Position numbers and translations under genes: made by a program. From assembly GCA_033765305.1 (NCBI GenBank), contig JANRID010000016.1:124001-188000 (forward strand): 64,000 nucleotides of DNA, given 5' to 3'. Source of the stretch: RDXT01 sp033765305 (GTDB lineage: Bacteria > Bacteroidota > Bacteroidia > J057). Under the pieces are notes generated by a model. The model was not told the origin of the DNA. It made no database searches and worked only from the letters and a program-made list of their open reading frames with translations. Positions 52,321 to 60,552 of the stretch are shown piece by piece (position 1 is the first letter of the stretch; every line of letters starts with the position of its first letter).

Positions 52321-52849
52321 ACGGGCGGCTTTCGTGATCCTGGCTGAGGATCAGCAGCAGGAGATCGTGATCCGGCGTCTGCTGAAAGGCCGGGGAGTGG
52401 AACGGCATAAAATCAGCAGCCAGATCTCGCCGCGCGGCCGGCATGCAGGCGAGCAGTATGTGCGGGAAAGATTCCCAATCGAACTCCGTACGCTCCGCAG
52501 GCTGTCGTTCATGGCCAAGGCGCTCCTGGTGGTGACAGACGCCGACACCTGCAGTGTGCAGGAGCGGGAGTCCATGCTATGGACGCATGCATCGGCGCAG
52601 GGCGTCGGGCAGCAGCAGGATGAGCCGGTGCTTCTGTGCATTCCCCGGCGGAATATCGAAACCTGGATACACTGGCTGCGCGGGCGGGATACCGATGAGG
52701 AAACAGCCTATCCCAAGCTGCCGCGGCCGGGGGATTGCAATGCGGAAATACAGACACTGGTCCGCATCTCTCTGAACGGGGCAGCGCGGCCGCTGCCACC
52801 CTCGATGCAGCTGTTTCTGGACCGGCTGAACCGCTTGCTGAAGGACTGA
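52310..52849 (+). CDS. Small TOPRIM/DUF4276-like partner protein
   Basis: A 179-residue protein. Glu13 in FVILAEDQQQEIVIRRLL and the Asp77/Asp79 pair in LLVVTDADTCSVQER are spaced like the metal-binding residues of a TOPRIM fold, and IPRRNIETWIHWL resembles the P-x-R-x-I-E-x-W motif of DUF4276/RloB-like proteins. TOPRIM partners of such ATPases are often nucleases. It overlaps the ATPase gene by 11 bases, so the two are translated together. Assignment is by motif only. Confidence 0.65.
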   Translation: MSNRRAAFVILAEDQQQEIVIRRLLKGRGVERHKISSQISPRGRHAGEQYVRERFPIELRTLRRLSFMAKALLVVTDADTCSVQERESMLWTHASAQGVGQQQDEPVLLCIPRRNIETWIHWLRGRDTDEETAYPKLPRPGDCNAEIQTLVRISLNGAARPLPPSMQLFLDRLNRLLKD

Positions 52850-52978
52850 CCGGATCGGGGCGGATGCCGTGTCCAAGCGTGTCGGACAGACTTGAGAATG
52901 AACACATCCCGCACAAAGGCCGGCCTGGAAATCCGGAATGCGGGATCCAAGCGCCGCTGCTGCTGCCCCGCACGCCCC

Positions 52979-53626
52979 TCAGGGCTGAATCAGCCGGATC
53001 AGCGCGCCGCCGGGGGCGGCTTCGGCCTTGATGGCGATGGGGTCGTTGTTGAGGCCGGTGGCCGTGAAGCTGAGCCGCTGCTCGTTGGTGACCTGCAGGT
53101 GGAAGCTGCGCTGCGGCGACAGCTTGCTGTCGCCGATGATGAAGCGGATATTCGTATACTCGCTCACGTTGCGCAGGTCCTGCGGCCCGCGGGTCACCCG
53201 CTGCACGTTGCCGATGGACTGTGCGCCCCGGTAAGGGCTCGTGGCGGCGAGGGTGATGCTGTTTTCCTGGCCCTTGACAGGCGCTTCCTGCAGCGGCACC
53301 GGCTGCGCAGGGCTGCCGTCGCGCGCCGTGAGGATGAACAGCGCCTTGTCATTCAGCTCGGACCGGTTTTCGGCCACCTGCATGCCCGTTGCATACGAGT
53401 CCCGGAACTGCACCCGCAGGCGCTCCGGCGTCTCGAAGGTCACGGTGTACGTGCGGCTGCCGAGCGCGTGGCTTTTCAGGGTGATGCTGACCGAATGGTT
53501 GCGGATCGGGGCCCGGACTGCTGCGACCGTCTGGCCGTTGAACTGGATTTCGAGCGGCAGGATGGCATCCTGGGCGGGCAGGGCGGCGCAGAGGGCCAGC
53601 AGCAGGCAGCAGAGGAGGAGACGCAT
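52979..53626 (-). CDS. Secreted protein of unknown function
   Basis: A 215-residue protein with a signal peptide (MRLLLCCLLLALCAALPAQ). The mature part is beta-rich with Arg- and Thr-containing strands (SRTYTVTFETPERLRVQFRD) and a possible Ig-like second half (YTNIRFIIGDSKLSPQRSFH). No known domain. It has its own unit. An imperfect hairpin (TCCCGCA at 52907-52913, TGCGGGA at 52939-52945) lies between its end and the ATPase/TOPRIM pair. Confidence 0.68.
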   Translation of the reverse strand: MRLLLCCLLLALCAALPAQDAILPLEIQFNGQTVAAVRAPIRNHSVSITLKSHALGSRTYTVTFETPERLRVQFRDSYATGMQVAENRSELNDKALFILTARDGSPAQPVPLQEAPVKGQENSITLAATSPYRGAQSIGNVQRVTRGPQDLRNVSEYTNIRFIIGDSKLSPQRSFHLQVTNEQRLSFTATGLNNDPIAIKAEAAPGGALIRLIQP

Positions 53627-53813
53627 GGGGATGGGGTTAACAGGGTAAGTGGAAAGATACGGAACAGATGTAACCGCAATATTATGAATGCAGGCTCCCG
53701 GCGAATTCTGTCCGGCAGATGATGCGGGTCTGCCGCCGGGGATGTATGTTTGTCCTGCAGATTCCCGGCGCACAGGCCTGGGACCGGTCTGTTCCGCTCT
53801 CAAGCGTTTCCGG

Positions 53814-55256
53814 ATGAACCGACTCCGCCTTCTCTTCCTTCCGGCTGCATGGCTGATGGTGCTGGCCGCCTGCAAGCCGGGCGAGCTGCTCGACAACCGC
53901 CCGCCTGACACCCGCCTGTTTGTGGACAGCATCCGCCTCAGCGGCGAAAGCCGCCTCAACAGCGTTGTGCGCCTGCACTGGCTGGGCGAAGACCCCGACG
54001 GCTACGTGCGGGGCTACGAATGGTCGGCCGACGGCTCGGACTGGTTCTACACAGTCCGCACCGACAGCACCTTCCGCTTCGAGCTGCCCGCAGGCAGCGA
54101 CACGGCCGATTTCCGCTTCTTCGTCCGGGCCATCGACAACCTCGGCCTGGCCGACCCCGAGCCGGCCCGCCTGACCGTGCCGGTCAAGAATGAGCCGCCT
54201 TTCGCCCGCTTCGACACCATCAACGCCCTTCCGGATACCGTGCTGCCGGTGCTGACGGCCCTCTGGACGGCAGGCGACCTGGACGGCGGCGAAACGCTGG
54301 ATTCGCTCTTCATCCGCCTCAACGGCGGCCCCTGGTACGCCCTCAGCGCCCAGACCCGCCTCATCACGCTGATTGCCGCGTCGCCGCAGCAGGCCGGCAG
54401 CCAGCAGGCCCGGATTCTGGCGGGTGCCGAGGCCCGCGAGCTGCCCCGGCGCCTCGACGGCCTGCAGGTGGACGGCGTCAACCGCCTCTATGTGCGGGCA
54501 CGGGACATTGCCGGGGCCTTCAGCCCGGCCGACAGCACAGGCGCCTTCTTCATGCGGCGCCAGCGCGGCGATTTGCTCGTCATCGACGCCCACGGCGAGG
54601 CCGCCCCGGATAGCCTGTACCGCAATATCCTGAATGCCAGGTATCCCAATTACGACTGGTACAACCTGCGGGCGCAGCTCCCAGGCCTGTGGGACCCGAC
54701 CTTCCGCCTGCTGCTGGCGCAGTACGACAAGGTGTTCTGGTACGGCGACGACGTGCTGCTGACCTCGCTCAACAACCAGCTGCTGCTGGAGGCCGCTGCC
54801 GGCCCGCTGCAGCGCTACCTCAACGGCGGCGGCAAGCTGCTCATTACCGCCAAGTTTCCTCCGCTGTCCGCATGGGCTGCCGGCAACGGCTCGGCGGTAT
54901 TCGGATTTTCGCCGATGGACAGCGTTTCCTCCTCCACAGGGCAGGCCCGCATGCCCACCGGAAGCCGCGCCCTCCCTGCCGGCCTCTTTGCGGGCGGCGA
55001 CACGCTGGCTGCCTCGTCGTTCATCACGGGCGCCGATCCGTTTTACGCCAAAGACCCCGGCGGGGTGATCTACACGGGCGAGCTGACACCCGTGGGCGGC
55101 TGGCAGGGCCCGGCGGCCATCGCAGCACTGGGCCGCTTCACGAACGGCAGCCCCAATCAGGTGTTCTTCAGCATCGAGCTGCACCGCCTGAGCCAGCGGC
55201 GGCAAAGCCTGGAGCGGATGCTGGACCGGATTCTGAATCAGGAGTTTAACTGGTAA
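53814..55256 (+). CDS. Lipoprotein with FN3-like region
   Basis: A 480-residue lipoprotein: MNRLRLLFLPAAWLMVLAAC with the lipobox Cys at residue 20. Residues about 30-130 form an FN3-like or Ig-like region (SVVRLHWLGEDPDGYVRGYE, ADFRFFVRAIDNLGL), followed by another such region and then an alpha/beta domain beginning RGDLLVIDAHGE. KVFWYGDDVLLTSLNNQLLL, YLNGGGKLLITAKFP and QVFFSIELHRLSQRRQSLER are like the ThuA or glutamine-amidotransferase fold. It is placed at the cell surface or periplasm; the ligand is unknown. A TATGTTTG box (53745-53752) lies about 60 bases upstream. The frame is open 42 codons further upstream. Confidence 0.78.
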   Translation: MNRLRLLFLPAAWLMVLAACKPGELLDNRPPDTRLFVDSIRLSGESRLNSVVRLHWLGEDPDGYVRGYEWSADGSDWFYTVRTDSTFRFELPAGSDTADFRFFVRAIDNLGLADPEPARLTVPVKNEPPFARFDTINALPDTVLPVLTALWTAGDLDGGETLDSLFIRLNGGPWYALSAQTRLITLIAASPQQAGSQQARILAGAEARELPRRLDGLQVDGVNRLYVRARDIAGAFSPADSTGAFFMRRQRGDLLVIDAHGEAAPDSLYRNILNARYPNYDWYNLRAQLPGLWDPTFRLLLAQYDKVFWYGDDVLLTSLNNQLLLEAAAGPLQRYLNGGGKLLITAKFPPLSAWAAGNGSAVFGFSPMDSVSSSTGQARMPTGSRALPAGLFAGGDTLAASSFITGADPFYAKDPGGVIYTGELTPVGGWQGPAAIAALGRFTNGSPNQVFFSIELHRLSQRRQSLERMLDRILNQEFNW

Positions 55257-55260
55257 TCCC

Positions 55261-55668
55261 ATGCGCATTCTCGCCATCGACTACGGTGCCAGGCGCAGCG
55301 GGCTTGCCTGGACGGATCCGCTGCGCATCATCGCCACCGGCCTCGGCACGGTAGACACCCCGCAGCTCGAAGCCCGTATCCGGAGCCTGATCGGCAGCGG
55401 CGAGGTGACGGAGCTGGTGCTGGGCTATCCGGTGCGGATGGACGGCAGCGACTCCCATGTCACGGAGGCCATCCGCGAGCTGGCGGAGCGCCTGCGTACG
55501 GCGTATCCGCAGGTGCCGGTGCATTTTCAGGACGAGCAGCAGAGCTCCCGCCGGGCCTCGGAGGCCATGATTGCAGGCGGCGTGCGCAAAAAGCAGCGCC
55601 GGGACCGCCTGCTGATCAACGAGGTAAGTGCGGTGCTCATCCTCCAGGATTACATGGACCGCATGTAA
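55261..55668 (+). CDS. ruvX: Putative Holliday junction resolvase RuvX/YqgF
   Basis: A 135-residue RNase H-fold protein that in other bacteria processes the 16S rRNA 5' end and may resolve Holliday junctions. Motifs: AIDYGARRSGLAWTD with Asp7, LVLGYPVRMDGSDS, HFQDEQQSSRRASEAM and the C-terminal RDRLLINEVSAVLILQDYM with catalytic Asp. Length is normal. It begins four bases after the lipoprotein gene. Confidence 0.93.
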   Translation: MRILAIDYGARRSGLAWTDPLRIIATGLGTVDTPQLEARIRSLIGSGEVTELVLGYPVRMDGSDSHVTEAIRELAERLRTAYPQVPVHFQDEQQSSRRASEAMIAGGVRKKQRRDRLLINEVSAVLILQDYMDRM

Positions 55669-55682
55669 GGAATGGAAAATCC

Positions 55683-55714
55683 TTGGGGATTTTCAGGGTT
55701 TTTGCGGAACTTTG
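55683..55714 (+). promoter_or_regulatory. def promoter, GAnnTTTG variant
   Basis: TTG (55683-55685), 21 bases, GAACTTTG (55707-55714), 24 bases before the def ATG. The -7 box is identical to that of obgE. Confidence 0.5.
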
Positions 55715-55738
55715 CAGCCCGTTCTAAACCGCTTCGCC

Positions 55739-56299
55739 ATGATTCTCCCCATCGTCGGATACGGACACCCTGCCCTTCGCAAGCGCGCGGAGCCCATCGG
55801 CCCGGAGTATCCGGGGCTGGCGGAGCTCATCCAGAACATGTATGATACCATGTACAATGCGCAGGGCGTAGGCCTGGCAGCGCCGCAGATCGGGCTGGCG
55901 GTGCGGCTTTTCATCGTGGATGGATCGCCGATCGAGGAGAAAGGCGCAGAATCGCTCAAGGATTTCAAGCAGGTATTCCTCAATCCGGAGCTGCTCGAAG
56001 AGACGGGGGACGAATGGGCCTATGACGAGGGCTGCCTGAGCATCCCGGACTTGCGGGAGAAGGTGATCCGGCGGCGGGTGATCCGGCTGCGGTACCAGAC
56101 GGAGGCCTTTGAAACGCGGGAGGAGCGCTTCGACGGGATGCGCGCCCGCATCATTCAGCACGAATACGACCATCTGGAGGGCGTGCTGTTTACAGACCGG
56201 GTCTCGTCGCTTCGCAAACAACTGTTAAAGCCTGTGCTGAAAAGGATTTCGCAGGGGCAGGTGGACTGCGGGTATCCGATGAAATTCTCCCGGCGCTGA
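55739..56299 (+). CDS. def: Peptide deformylase
   Basis: Removes the formyl group from the starting methionine of new proteins. It has 186 residues. The three motifs are intact: GVGLAAPQIG (43-52), EGCLSIP with metal ligand Cys99, and QHEYDHLEGVLF with His141 and His145. The start MILPIVGYGHPALRKRAEPI follows from motif spacing; an upstream extension is open but has no family residues. It has its own promoter in the gap after ruvX. Confidence 0.96.
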   Translation: MILPIVGYGHPALRKRAEPIGPEYPGLAELIQNMYDTMYNAQGVGLAAPQIGLAVRLFIVDGSPIEEKGAESLKDFKQVFLNPELLEETGDEWAYDEGCLSIPDLREKVIRRRVIRLRYQTEAFETREERFDGMRARIIQHEYDHLEGVLFTDRVSSLRKQLLKPVLKRISQGQVDCGYPMKFSRR

Positions 56300-56343
56300 G
56301 CAGATGCTCCGGATTGTATCATATTTTGAAAATATGTAAAAAA

Positions 56344-56391
56344 ACAGCCCCTGCGGCCTCGGCAGGCTGTAAACGATTTCGCGAAAACGTT
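56344..56391. promoter_or_regulatory. Hairpin and 20-base near-palindrome upstream of a small gene
   Basis: A hairpin (ACAG-CC-CCTGC / GCAGG-CTGT, 56344-56370) is preceded by an A-run, so in minus-strand RNA it would look like an intrinsic terminator. Directly after it, AACG-A-TTTCGCGAAA-A-CGTT (56372-56391) is symmetric except at one base pair. Both are in the AT-rich gap between def and the 80-residue gene. Confidence 0.45.
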
Positions 56392-56431
56392 AGCTTTTTT
56401 CAAAAATTGTCAACGATTTTATCCCCAAAAC

Positions 56432-56463
56432 TTGCGGACGGGGTTAGCGGTGTATTAACTTTG
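56432..56463 (+). promoter_or_regulatory. Promoter of the 80-residue protein gene
   Basis: TTG (56432-56434), 21 bases, TAACTTTG (56456-56463), an exact -7 match, about 41 bases before the ATG. Confidence 0.55.
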
Positions 56464-56504
56464 TCCTCCCTACAGGTTAAGAAGGTCGTAATCTATCAGA
56501 TGTT

Positions 56505-56747
56505 ATGAACGCACAGGAATTGTATGCGCGCATTCAGGCTACGAAAGAGTTCCTGAATCGGGAGATTGTACGCAACCGGGTCGATCCTGCAACCGCTACG
56601 CTGAACCTGCGTGAGATCGGCACCAAGATGGACATGATCCACGAAGTGGAGCGCATGGGCATCCGGAATCTGGACGAAGACCGCGGGCGCAAGCTGAGCC
56701 GCATGATGGCCGAGCTGGAGCGTCACTGGTCCGTATCGCTCAACTGA
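56505..56747 (+). CDS. Small conserved-looking helical protein, unknown
   Basis: An 80-residue, highly charged protein (ELYARIQATKEFLNREIVRN, IGTKMDMIHEVERMGIRNLD) with no membrane segment, probably all-helical. It has a good promoter and normal codon use. I do not recognise the family. It lies upstream of nuoA, but nuoA has its own promoter candidate. Confidence 0.7.
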   Translation: MNAQELYARIQATKEFLNREIVRNRVDPATATLNLREIGTKMDMIHEVERMGIRNLDEDRGRKLSRMMAELERHWSVSLN

Positions 56748-56824
56748 GCCGGGACGCCGCCTCAGCCAGCTAATGGAATGCAGGGAAGCCAGCCGCTTCC
56801 CTCTTCTTTTTTTACGGGCCTGCC

Positions 56825-56856
56825 TTGCCCGGTTGGGCAGATTCTGAATATATTGC
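56825..56856 (+). promoter_or_regulatory. nuoA promoter candidate
   Basis: TTG (56825-56827), 21 bases, TATATTGC (56849-56856), 24 bases before the nuoA ATG. One or two mismatches to the -7 consensus. Confidence 0.4.
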
Positions 56857-56880
56857 CGCCTCAATCTGAATCCCGGTCCT

Positions 56881-57282
56881 ATGCGTTGGATCCTGCTGCA
56901 AGCCGCTCCCGAACCCCTGGCAGAATATGTGCCCCTCTTCCTGCTGATCGCCATCGGCGGCGGGATCGGCTGGCTGCTGGCCCAGCTCTCCCAGCTCGTA
57001 GGCCCGAGCCGCCCCAGCCTCAAGAAGTCGTTCGTCTATGAAAGCGGCATGGATCCGGTGGGCACCGCCCATGAGCGCTTTTCGGTGAAGTTCTACCTCG
57101 TGGCCATGCTCTTCATCCTCTTCGATATCGAAGTGGTGTTCATGTACCCCTGGGCCGTGCAGTTCCGCCAGCTCGTGGCCGAATTCGGCATCTTCCCGCT
57201 GATCGAGATGCTGGTCTTCGTCGGCATTCTCTTCGTCGGCTTCATCTACGTGTATAAGAAAGGCGGCCTGCGCTGGACCTGA
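56881..57282 (+). CDS. nuoA: NADH-quinone oxidoreductase subunit A
   Basis: A 133-residue membrane subunit of respiratory complex I. Three helices are seen (about 17-37, 68-90, 103-122), with the conserved loop YESGMDPVGTAHERFSVKFY between helices 1 and 2, and FDIEVVFMYPW. It is followed after 81 bases by nuoB. The rest of the complex (C to N) is not in the window. Confidence 0.95.
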   Translation: MRWILLQAAPEPLAEYVPLFLLIAIGGGIGWLLAQLSQLVGPSRPSLKKSFVYESGMDPVGTAHERFSVKFYLVAMLFILFDIEVVFMYPWAVQFRQLVAEFGIFPLIEMLVFVGILFVGFIYVYKKGGLRWT

Positions 57283-57363
57283 TCCGCCGAACAAAGCCCC
57301 GCCGCCGCGGGTTATTTCACCATCCTCCCGAATCATCCGGTATCACGCGCAACATAGCAGCCA

Positions 57364-57846
57364 ATGGGTATTGAAAAAGCGCTCGCACGTCAGGGCTATC
57401 TGCTCTCCTCCGTGGACTTCATCACCAACTGGGCGCGCACCAACTCGCTCTGGCCGATGCCGATGGGCCTCGCCTGCTGCGCCATCGAGATGATGGCCTT
57501 CGCCGGCCCCAAATACGATGCCTCCCGCTTCGGAAGCGAGGTCTTCCGGTTCTCCCCCCGCCAGGCCGATCTGATGATCGTCGCCGGCTGGTGCACCTAT
57601 AAAATGTCCCACGCCATCAAGCGCATCTGGGACCAGATGCCCGATCCGAAATGGTGCATCGCCATGGGCGCCTGCGCCTCCACCGGCGGCATGCACCGCG
57701 TGTACGGCGTCGTGCAGGGGGTGGACAACTTCCTCCCCGTGGATATCTACATTCCCGGCTGCCCGCCCCGCCCCGAAACGGTGATCCACGCCCTCCAGAC
57801 TATCCAGGAACGCATCCGCACCGAGCACTCCGTGCTGCAGGACTGA
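57364..57846 (+). CDS. nuoB: NADH-quinone oxidoreductase subunit B
   Basis: A 160-residue subunit carrying the N2 iron-sulfur cluster next to the quinone site. The cluster ligands are Cys38/Cys39 (GLACCAIEMM), Cys104 (GACASTGGM) and Cys133 (PGCPPRPE). The length is slightly shorter than in some species but complete. Its normal partner nuoC is not next; the following gene is a fatty-acid oxidation gene on the other strand. Confidence 0.96.
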   Translation: MGIEKALARQGYLLSSVDFITNWARTNSLWPMPMGLACCAIEMMAFAGPKYDASRFGSEVFRFSPRQADLMIVAGWCTYKMSHAIKRIWDQMPDPKWCIAMGACASTGGMHRVYGVVQGVDNFLPVDIYIPGCPPRPETVIHALQTIQERIRTEHSVLQD

Positions 57847-57980
57847 GGGGGCTTGTACCCGTTTTTCCGCCCCTTCGACAGCACCTCCATTGCACTTCCG
57901 GCTGCCTGTGAGCCCCGGAAAGCATTGCTGGCGTACTATCGGGCGGCCGTTTTTCAGCGCTGAAGACTGGTTTTCAATTA

Positions 57981-58013
57981 AACGCCCCCGCACGCCAGGC
58001 GTACGGGGGCGTT
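57981..58013. terminator. Strong hairpin between convergent nuoB and the fatty-acid gene
   Basis: Arms AACGCCCCCG (57981-57990) and CGGGGGCGTT (58004-58013) with a further inner pairing (ACGC/GCGT). There is no long T-run on either side, so termination efficiency is uncertain. The rest of the 185-base gap shows nothing. Confidence 0.65.
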
Positions 58014-58031
58014 GACCGGTTTGCGGCCTGC

Positions 58032-60461
58032 TCAGTTGCGCAGGGCCTTGCCGCTCTGGAGCATGTGCATAATGCGCTCCTGGGTTTTCTTCTCGCCGAT
58101 GAGGCTCAGGAAGGCTTCGCGCTCGATGTCGAGCAGGTACTGCTCGGAGACGAGGTTGTTCTCCCCGGTAAGGTCGCCGCCGCAGAGCACAAAAGCGATC
58201 TTGCTGGCGATGAGCGCGTCGTGCGGCGAGGCATAATGCCCGTACTGCATGCCGGCGATCCCTGCGAGCAGGGTGCTGAGGGCGCTGCGGCCCAGCACCG
58301 GAATCTCCTTCTGCGGCGCAGGCGCGCTGTAGCCGGCGGCAGCCAGCTCCAACACAGCTTCCTTGGCCTCCAGGATGCGGCGGTCGGCATTCATCACGAT
58401 GCGGTCCGTAACGCGGAAGATGTCCATCCGGCGGGCCTCCTCGGCGGAGGTCGCCACCTTGGCCGTGGCGATGTTCATCAGGTACTCCTGAATCACGCTG
58501 ACGCCCACGGCGCCGGGGCGGCTGTACTTCTGAGCGGCCCGCAGGGCGAATTCCTTGGTGCCGCCGCCGCCGGGGATCAGGCCGACGCCTACTTCCACCA
58601 GCCCGATATAGGTCTCGGCCGACGCCACGGCCCGGTCGGAGTGCATCGTAAACTCGCAGCCGCCGCCCAGGCACATCTGATGCGGCGCCACCACCACGGG
58701 CACGCTGCTGTAGCGGAGCCGCATGGCCGTGTTCTGGAAGTACTGCACCGCCTGGTCGAGCTGGGTCCACTGCTGCTGGCCGGCCATCATGACCATGAGC
58801 ATCAGGTTGGCGCCTACGCTGAAGTTCGTGCCTTCATTGGCGATCACCACCCCATGGTACCCGTGCCGCTCGGCATAGTCGATGGCCTCGTGGATGGCTT
58901 TGAGGTTGCCTTCGCCGATGGCATTCATCTTGGAGTGGAACTCCACGTTCAGCACGCCGTCGCCGAGGTCGATGACAGAGGCTTCGCTATGGGTCCAGAC
59001 GCGGGAGCTGCTGCGGTAGTTGTCGAGGCGGATGAGGCCTGCCTCGCTGTCGATGCTGCGGTACTGGCCGGAGGCCGGATCGTAGCACTGGCGGACGCCG
59101 CCTTCCGTGCGGTAGAAGCTGCTGTGTCCGGCTGCGGCCATGGCGCTCACCCAGGCAGGCAGCGGCAGGCCTTCAGCTTCGAACATGGGCAGGGTATAGG
59201 CCAGCCCCAGGGCATCCCAGCTCTCGAAGGGGCCCTTGTCCCAGCCGAAGCCGGCGCGCAGGGCGTCGTCGATCTGGTAGAGGTAGTCGGCGATTTCGGG
59301 GATGCGGTGCGCCACGTAGGACCAGAGGGCCAGGCTGGAGCGCTTGACGAAGGCGCCGCCCTTGTCGTCGGCCTCGAAGAAGGCCTTGAGGCGCTTGCCG
59401 AAGTCGGAGAGGTTTTTTGTCGCCTTCAGGCTGGGCAGATCCACCTTCTGCTGCGGGCGGTATTCGAGGGTATTCAGGTCGAGGGAGAGGATGATGCGGG
59501 CGCCCTTGTCGTCGGTGGCTTTTTTGTAGAAGCCCTGGCCGGTCTTGTCGCCCAGCCATTTGTGTTCGAGCATCCGGCTCACATACGCCGGCGCTTCGAA
59601 GAGGGCGCGCTGCTCGTCGTCGGGGCAATTGTCCCTGAGGCCGTTGAGCACGTGCACGGTGGTATCGAGGCCCACGAGGTCGCTGAGGCGGAAGGTGCCG
59701 CTTTTGGGCTTGCCGGTGGCGGGGCCGGTAAGTTCGTCCACCTCCTCGATGGTCAGGCCCAGCTCGGCGACGAGCTGGAAGATCTTGGCCATGGCGAAGA
59801 CGCCCACGCGGTTGGCGATGAAGGCGGGGGTATCCTTGCAGCGGACGGTCTGCTTGCCGAGGTAGAGGTCGCCGTAGTGCATGAGGAAGCTCACGGCGGC
59901 GGGATCGGTTTCCGGGCCGGGGATGACTTCGAGCAGGTGCAGGTAGCGGGGCGGATTGAAGAAGTGGGTGCCGCAGAAATGGCGGCGGAAGTCATCGGAG
60001 CGGCCTTCGGCCATGAGGCGGATGGGGATGCCGGAGGTATTGGACGTAATGAGGCTGCCGGGCTTGCGGACCTGGTCCACGCGCTCGAAGAGGCTGCGCT
60101 TGATATCGAGGCGTTCGACAACGGCTTCGAGGACCCAGTCGCAGTCGGCGAGGCGGTGGAGGTCGTCGTCGAAGTTGCCGGTGGAGATCAGGCGGGCGTA
60201 TTCAGGGAGGAAGAGGGGGGCGGGGCTGCCCTTGATAGCGGCCTGGAGGGCCTGGTTGACGATTCGGTTGCGGGCTTCGGGCTTGTGGGCCTCATCGGGG
60301 CCGAGGTCGCGGGGGACGATGTCGAGGAGGAGGACCTCCAGGCCGGCATTGGCGAAATGGCAGGCGATGCGGGAGCCCATGACCCCGGAGCCGAGCACGG
60401 CGACCTTGCGGATATGCCGGGCGGCGGCGGCGGGAGCGGAGACGGGAGCGGCGAGGTGCAT
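58032..60461 (-). CDS. 3-Hydroxyacyl-CoA dehydrogenase/enoyl-CoA hydratase fusion
   Basis: An 809-residue beta-oxidation enzyme. The N-terminal NAD domain has VAVLGSGVMGSRIACHFANA, and HFFNPPRYLHLLEVIPG is the dehydrogenase motif; the dehydrogenase C-terminal domains follow, with KDTPAFIANRVGVF. From about 520 a crotonase fold follows (FSVGANLMLMVMMAGQQQWT, PHQMCLGGGCEF, GLIPGGGGTKEFALRA). The order (dehydrogenase first, hydratase last) is the reverse of FadB/FadJ and typical of Bacteroidota. It probably pairs with a thiolase elsewhere. Two dyads lie directly upstream of its start. Confidence 0.93.
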   Translation of the reverse strand: MHLAAPVSAPAAAARHIRKVAVLGSGVMGSRIACHFANAGLEVLLLDIVPRDLGPDEAHKPEARNRIVNQALQAAIKGSPAPLFLPEYARLISTGNFDDDLHRLADCDWVLEAVVERLDIKRSLFERVDQVRKPGSLITSNTSGIPIRLMAEGRSDDFRRHFCGTHFFNPPRYLHLLEVIPGPETDPAAVSFLMHYGDLYLGKQTVRCKDTPAFIANRVGVFAMAKIFQLVAELGLTIEEVDELTGPATGKPKSGTFRLSDLVGLDTTVHVLNGLRDNCPDDEQRALFEAPAYVSRMLEHKWLGDKTGQGFYKKATDDKGARIILSLDLNTLEYRPQQKVDLPSLKATKNLSDFGKRLKAFFEADDKGGAFVKRSSLALWSYVAHRIPEIADYLYQIDDALRAGFGWDKGPFESWDALGLAYTLPMFEAEGLPLPAWVSAMAAAGHSSFYRTEGGVRQCYDPASGQYRSIDSEAGLIRLDNYRSSSRVWTHSEASVIDLGDGVLNVEFHSKMNAIGEGNLKAIHEAIDYAERHGYHGVVIANEGTNFSVGANLMLMVMMAGQQQWTQLDQAVQYFQNTAMRLRYSSVPVVVAPHQMCLGGGCEFTMHSDRAVASAETYIGLVEVGVGLIPGGGGTKEFALRAAQKYSRPGAVGVSVIQEYLMNIATAKVATSAEEARRMDIFRVTDRIVMNADRRILEAKEAVLELAAAGYSAPAPQKEIPVLGRSALSTLLAGIAGMQYGHYASPHDALIASKIAFVLCGGDLTGENNLVSEQYLLDIEREAFLSLIGEKKTQERIMHMLQSGKALRN

Positions 60462-60472
60462 AGGGAGGATAG

Positions 60473-60484
60473 ATCAGATCTGAT
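60473..60484. promoter_or_regulatory. Palindrome ATCAGATCTGAT
   Basis: A perfect 12-base palindrome, 12 to 23 bases upstream of the fatty-acid gene start on the minus strand. It is a likely operator in the leader or promoter of that gene. Confidence 0.5.
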
Positions 60485-60538
60485 AATGAGGCGGTTGAGG
60501 AGATGCGCACGCAATCCGCCGCCGGGCACACGAAGATA

Positions 60539-60552
60539 GTATGCTTGCATAC
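60539..60552. promoter_or_regulatory. Dyad GTATGC-TT-GCATAC
   Basis: Perfect six-base arms flanking TT, directly upstream of the TATCTTCG box of the fatty-acid gene. A possible binding site for a TetR- or FadR-like regulator; the regulator is not in the window. Confidence 0.45.

Noticed and set aside
52907..52945. Inverted repeat TCCCGCA/TGCGGGA as a terminator
   Set aside because: Long 25-base loop and no T-run; kept only as a remark in the neighbouring gene entry.
58065..60539. 824-codon open frame antisense to the beta-oxidation gene
   Set aside because: The dehydrogenase and hydratase motifs on the minus strand are unambiguous; the antisense product is His/Val/Ala-rich with no domains.
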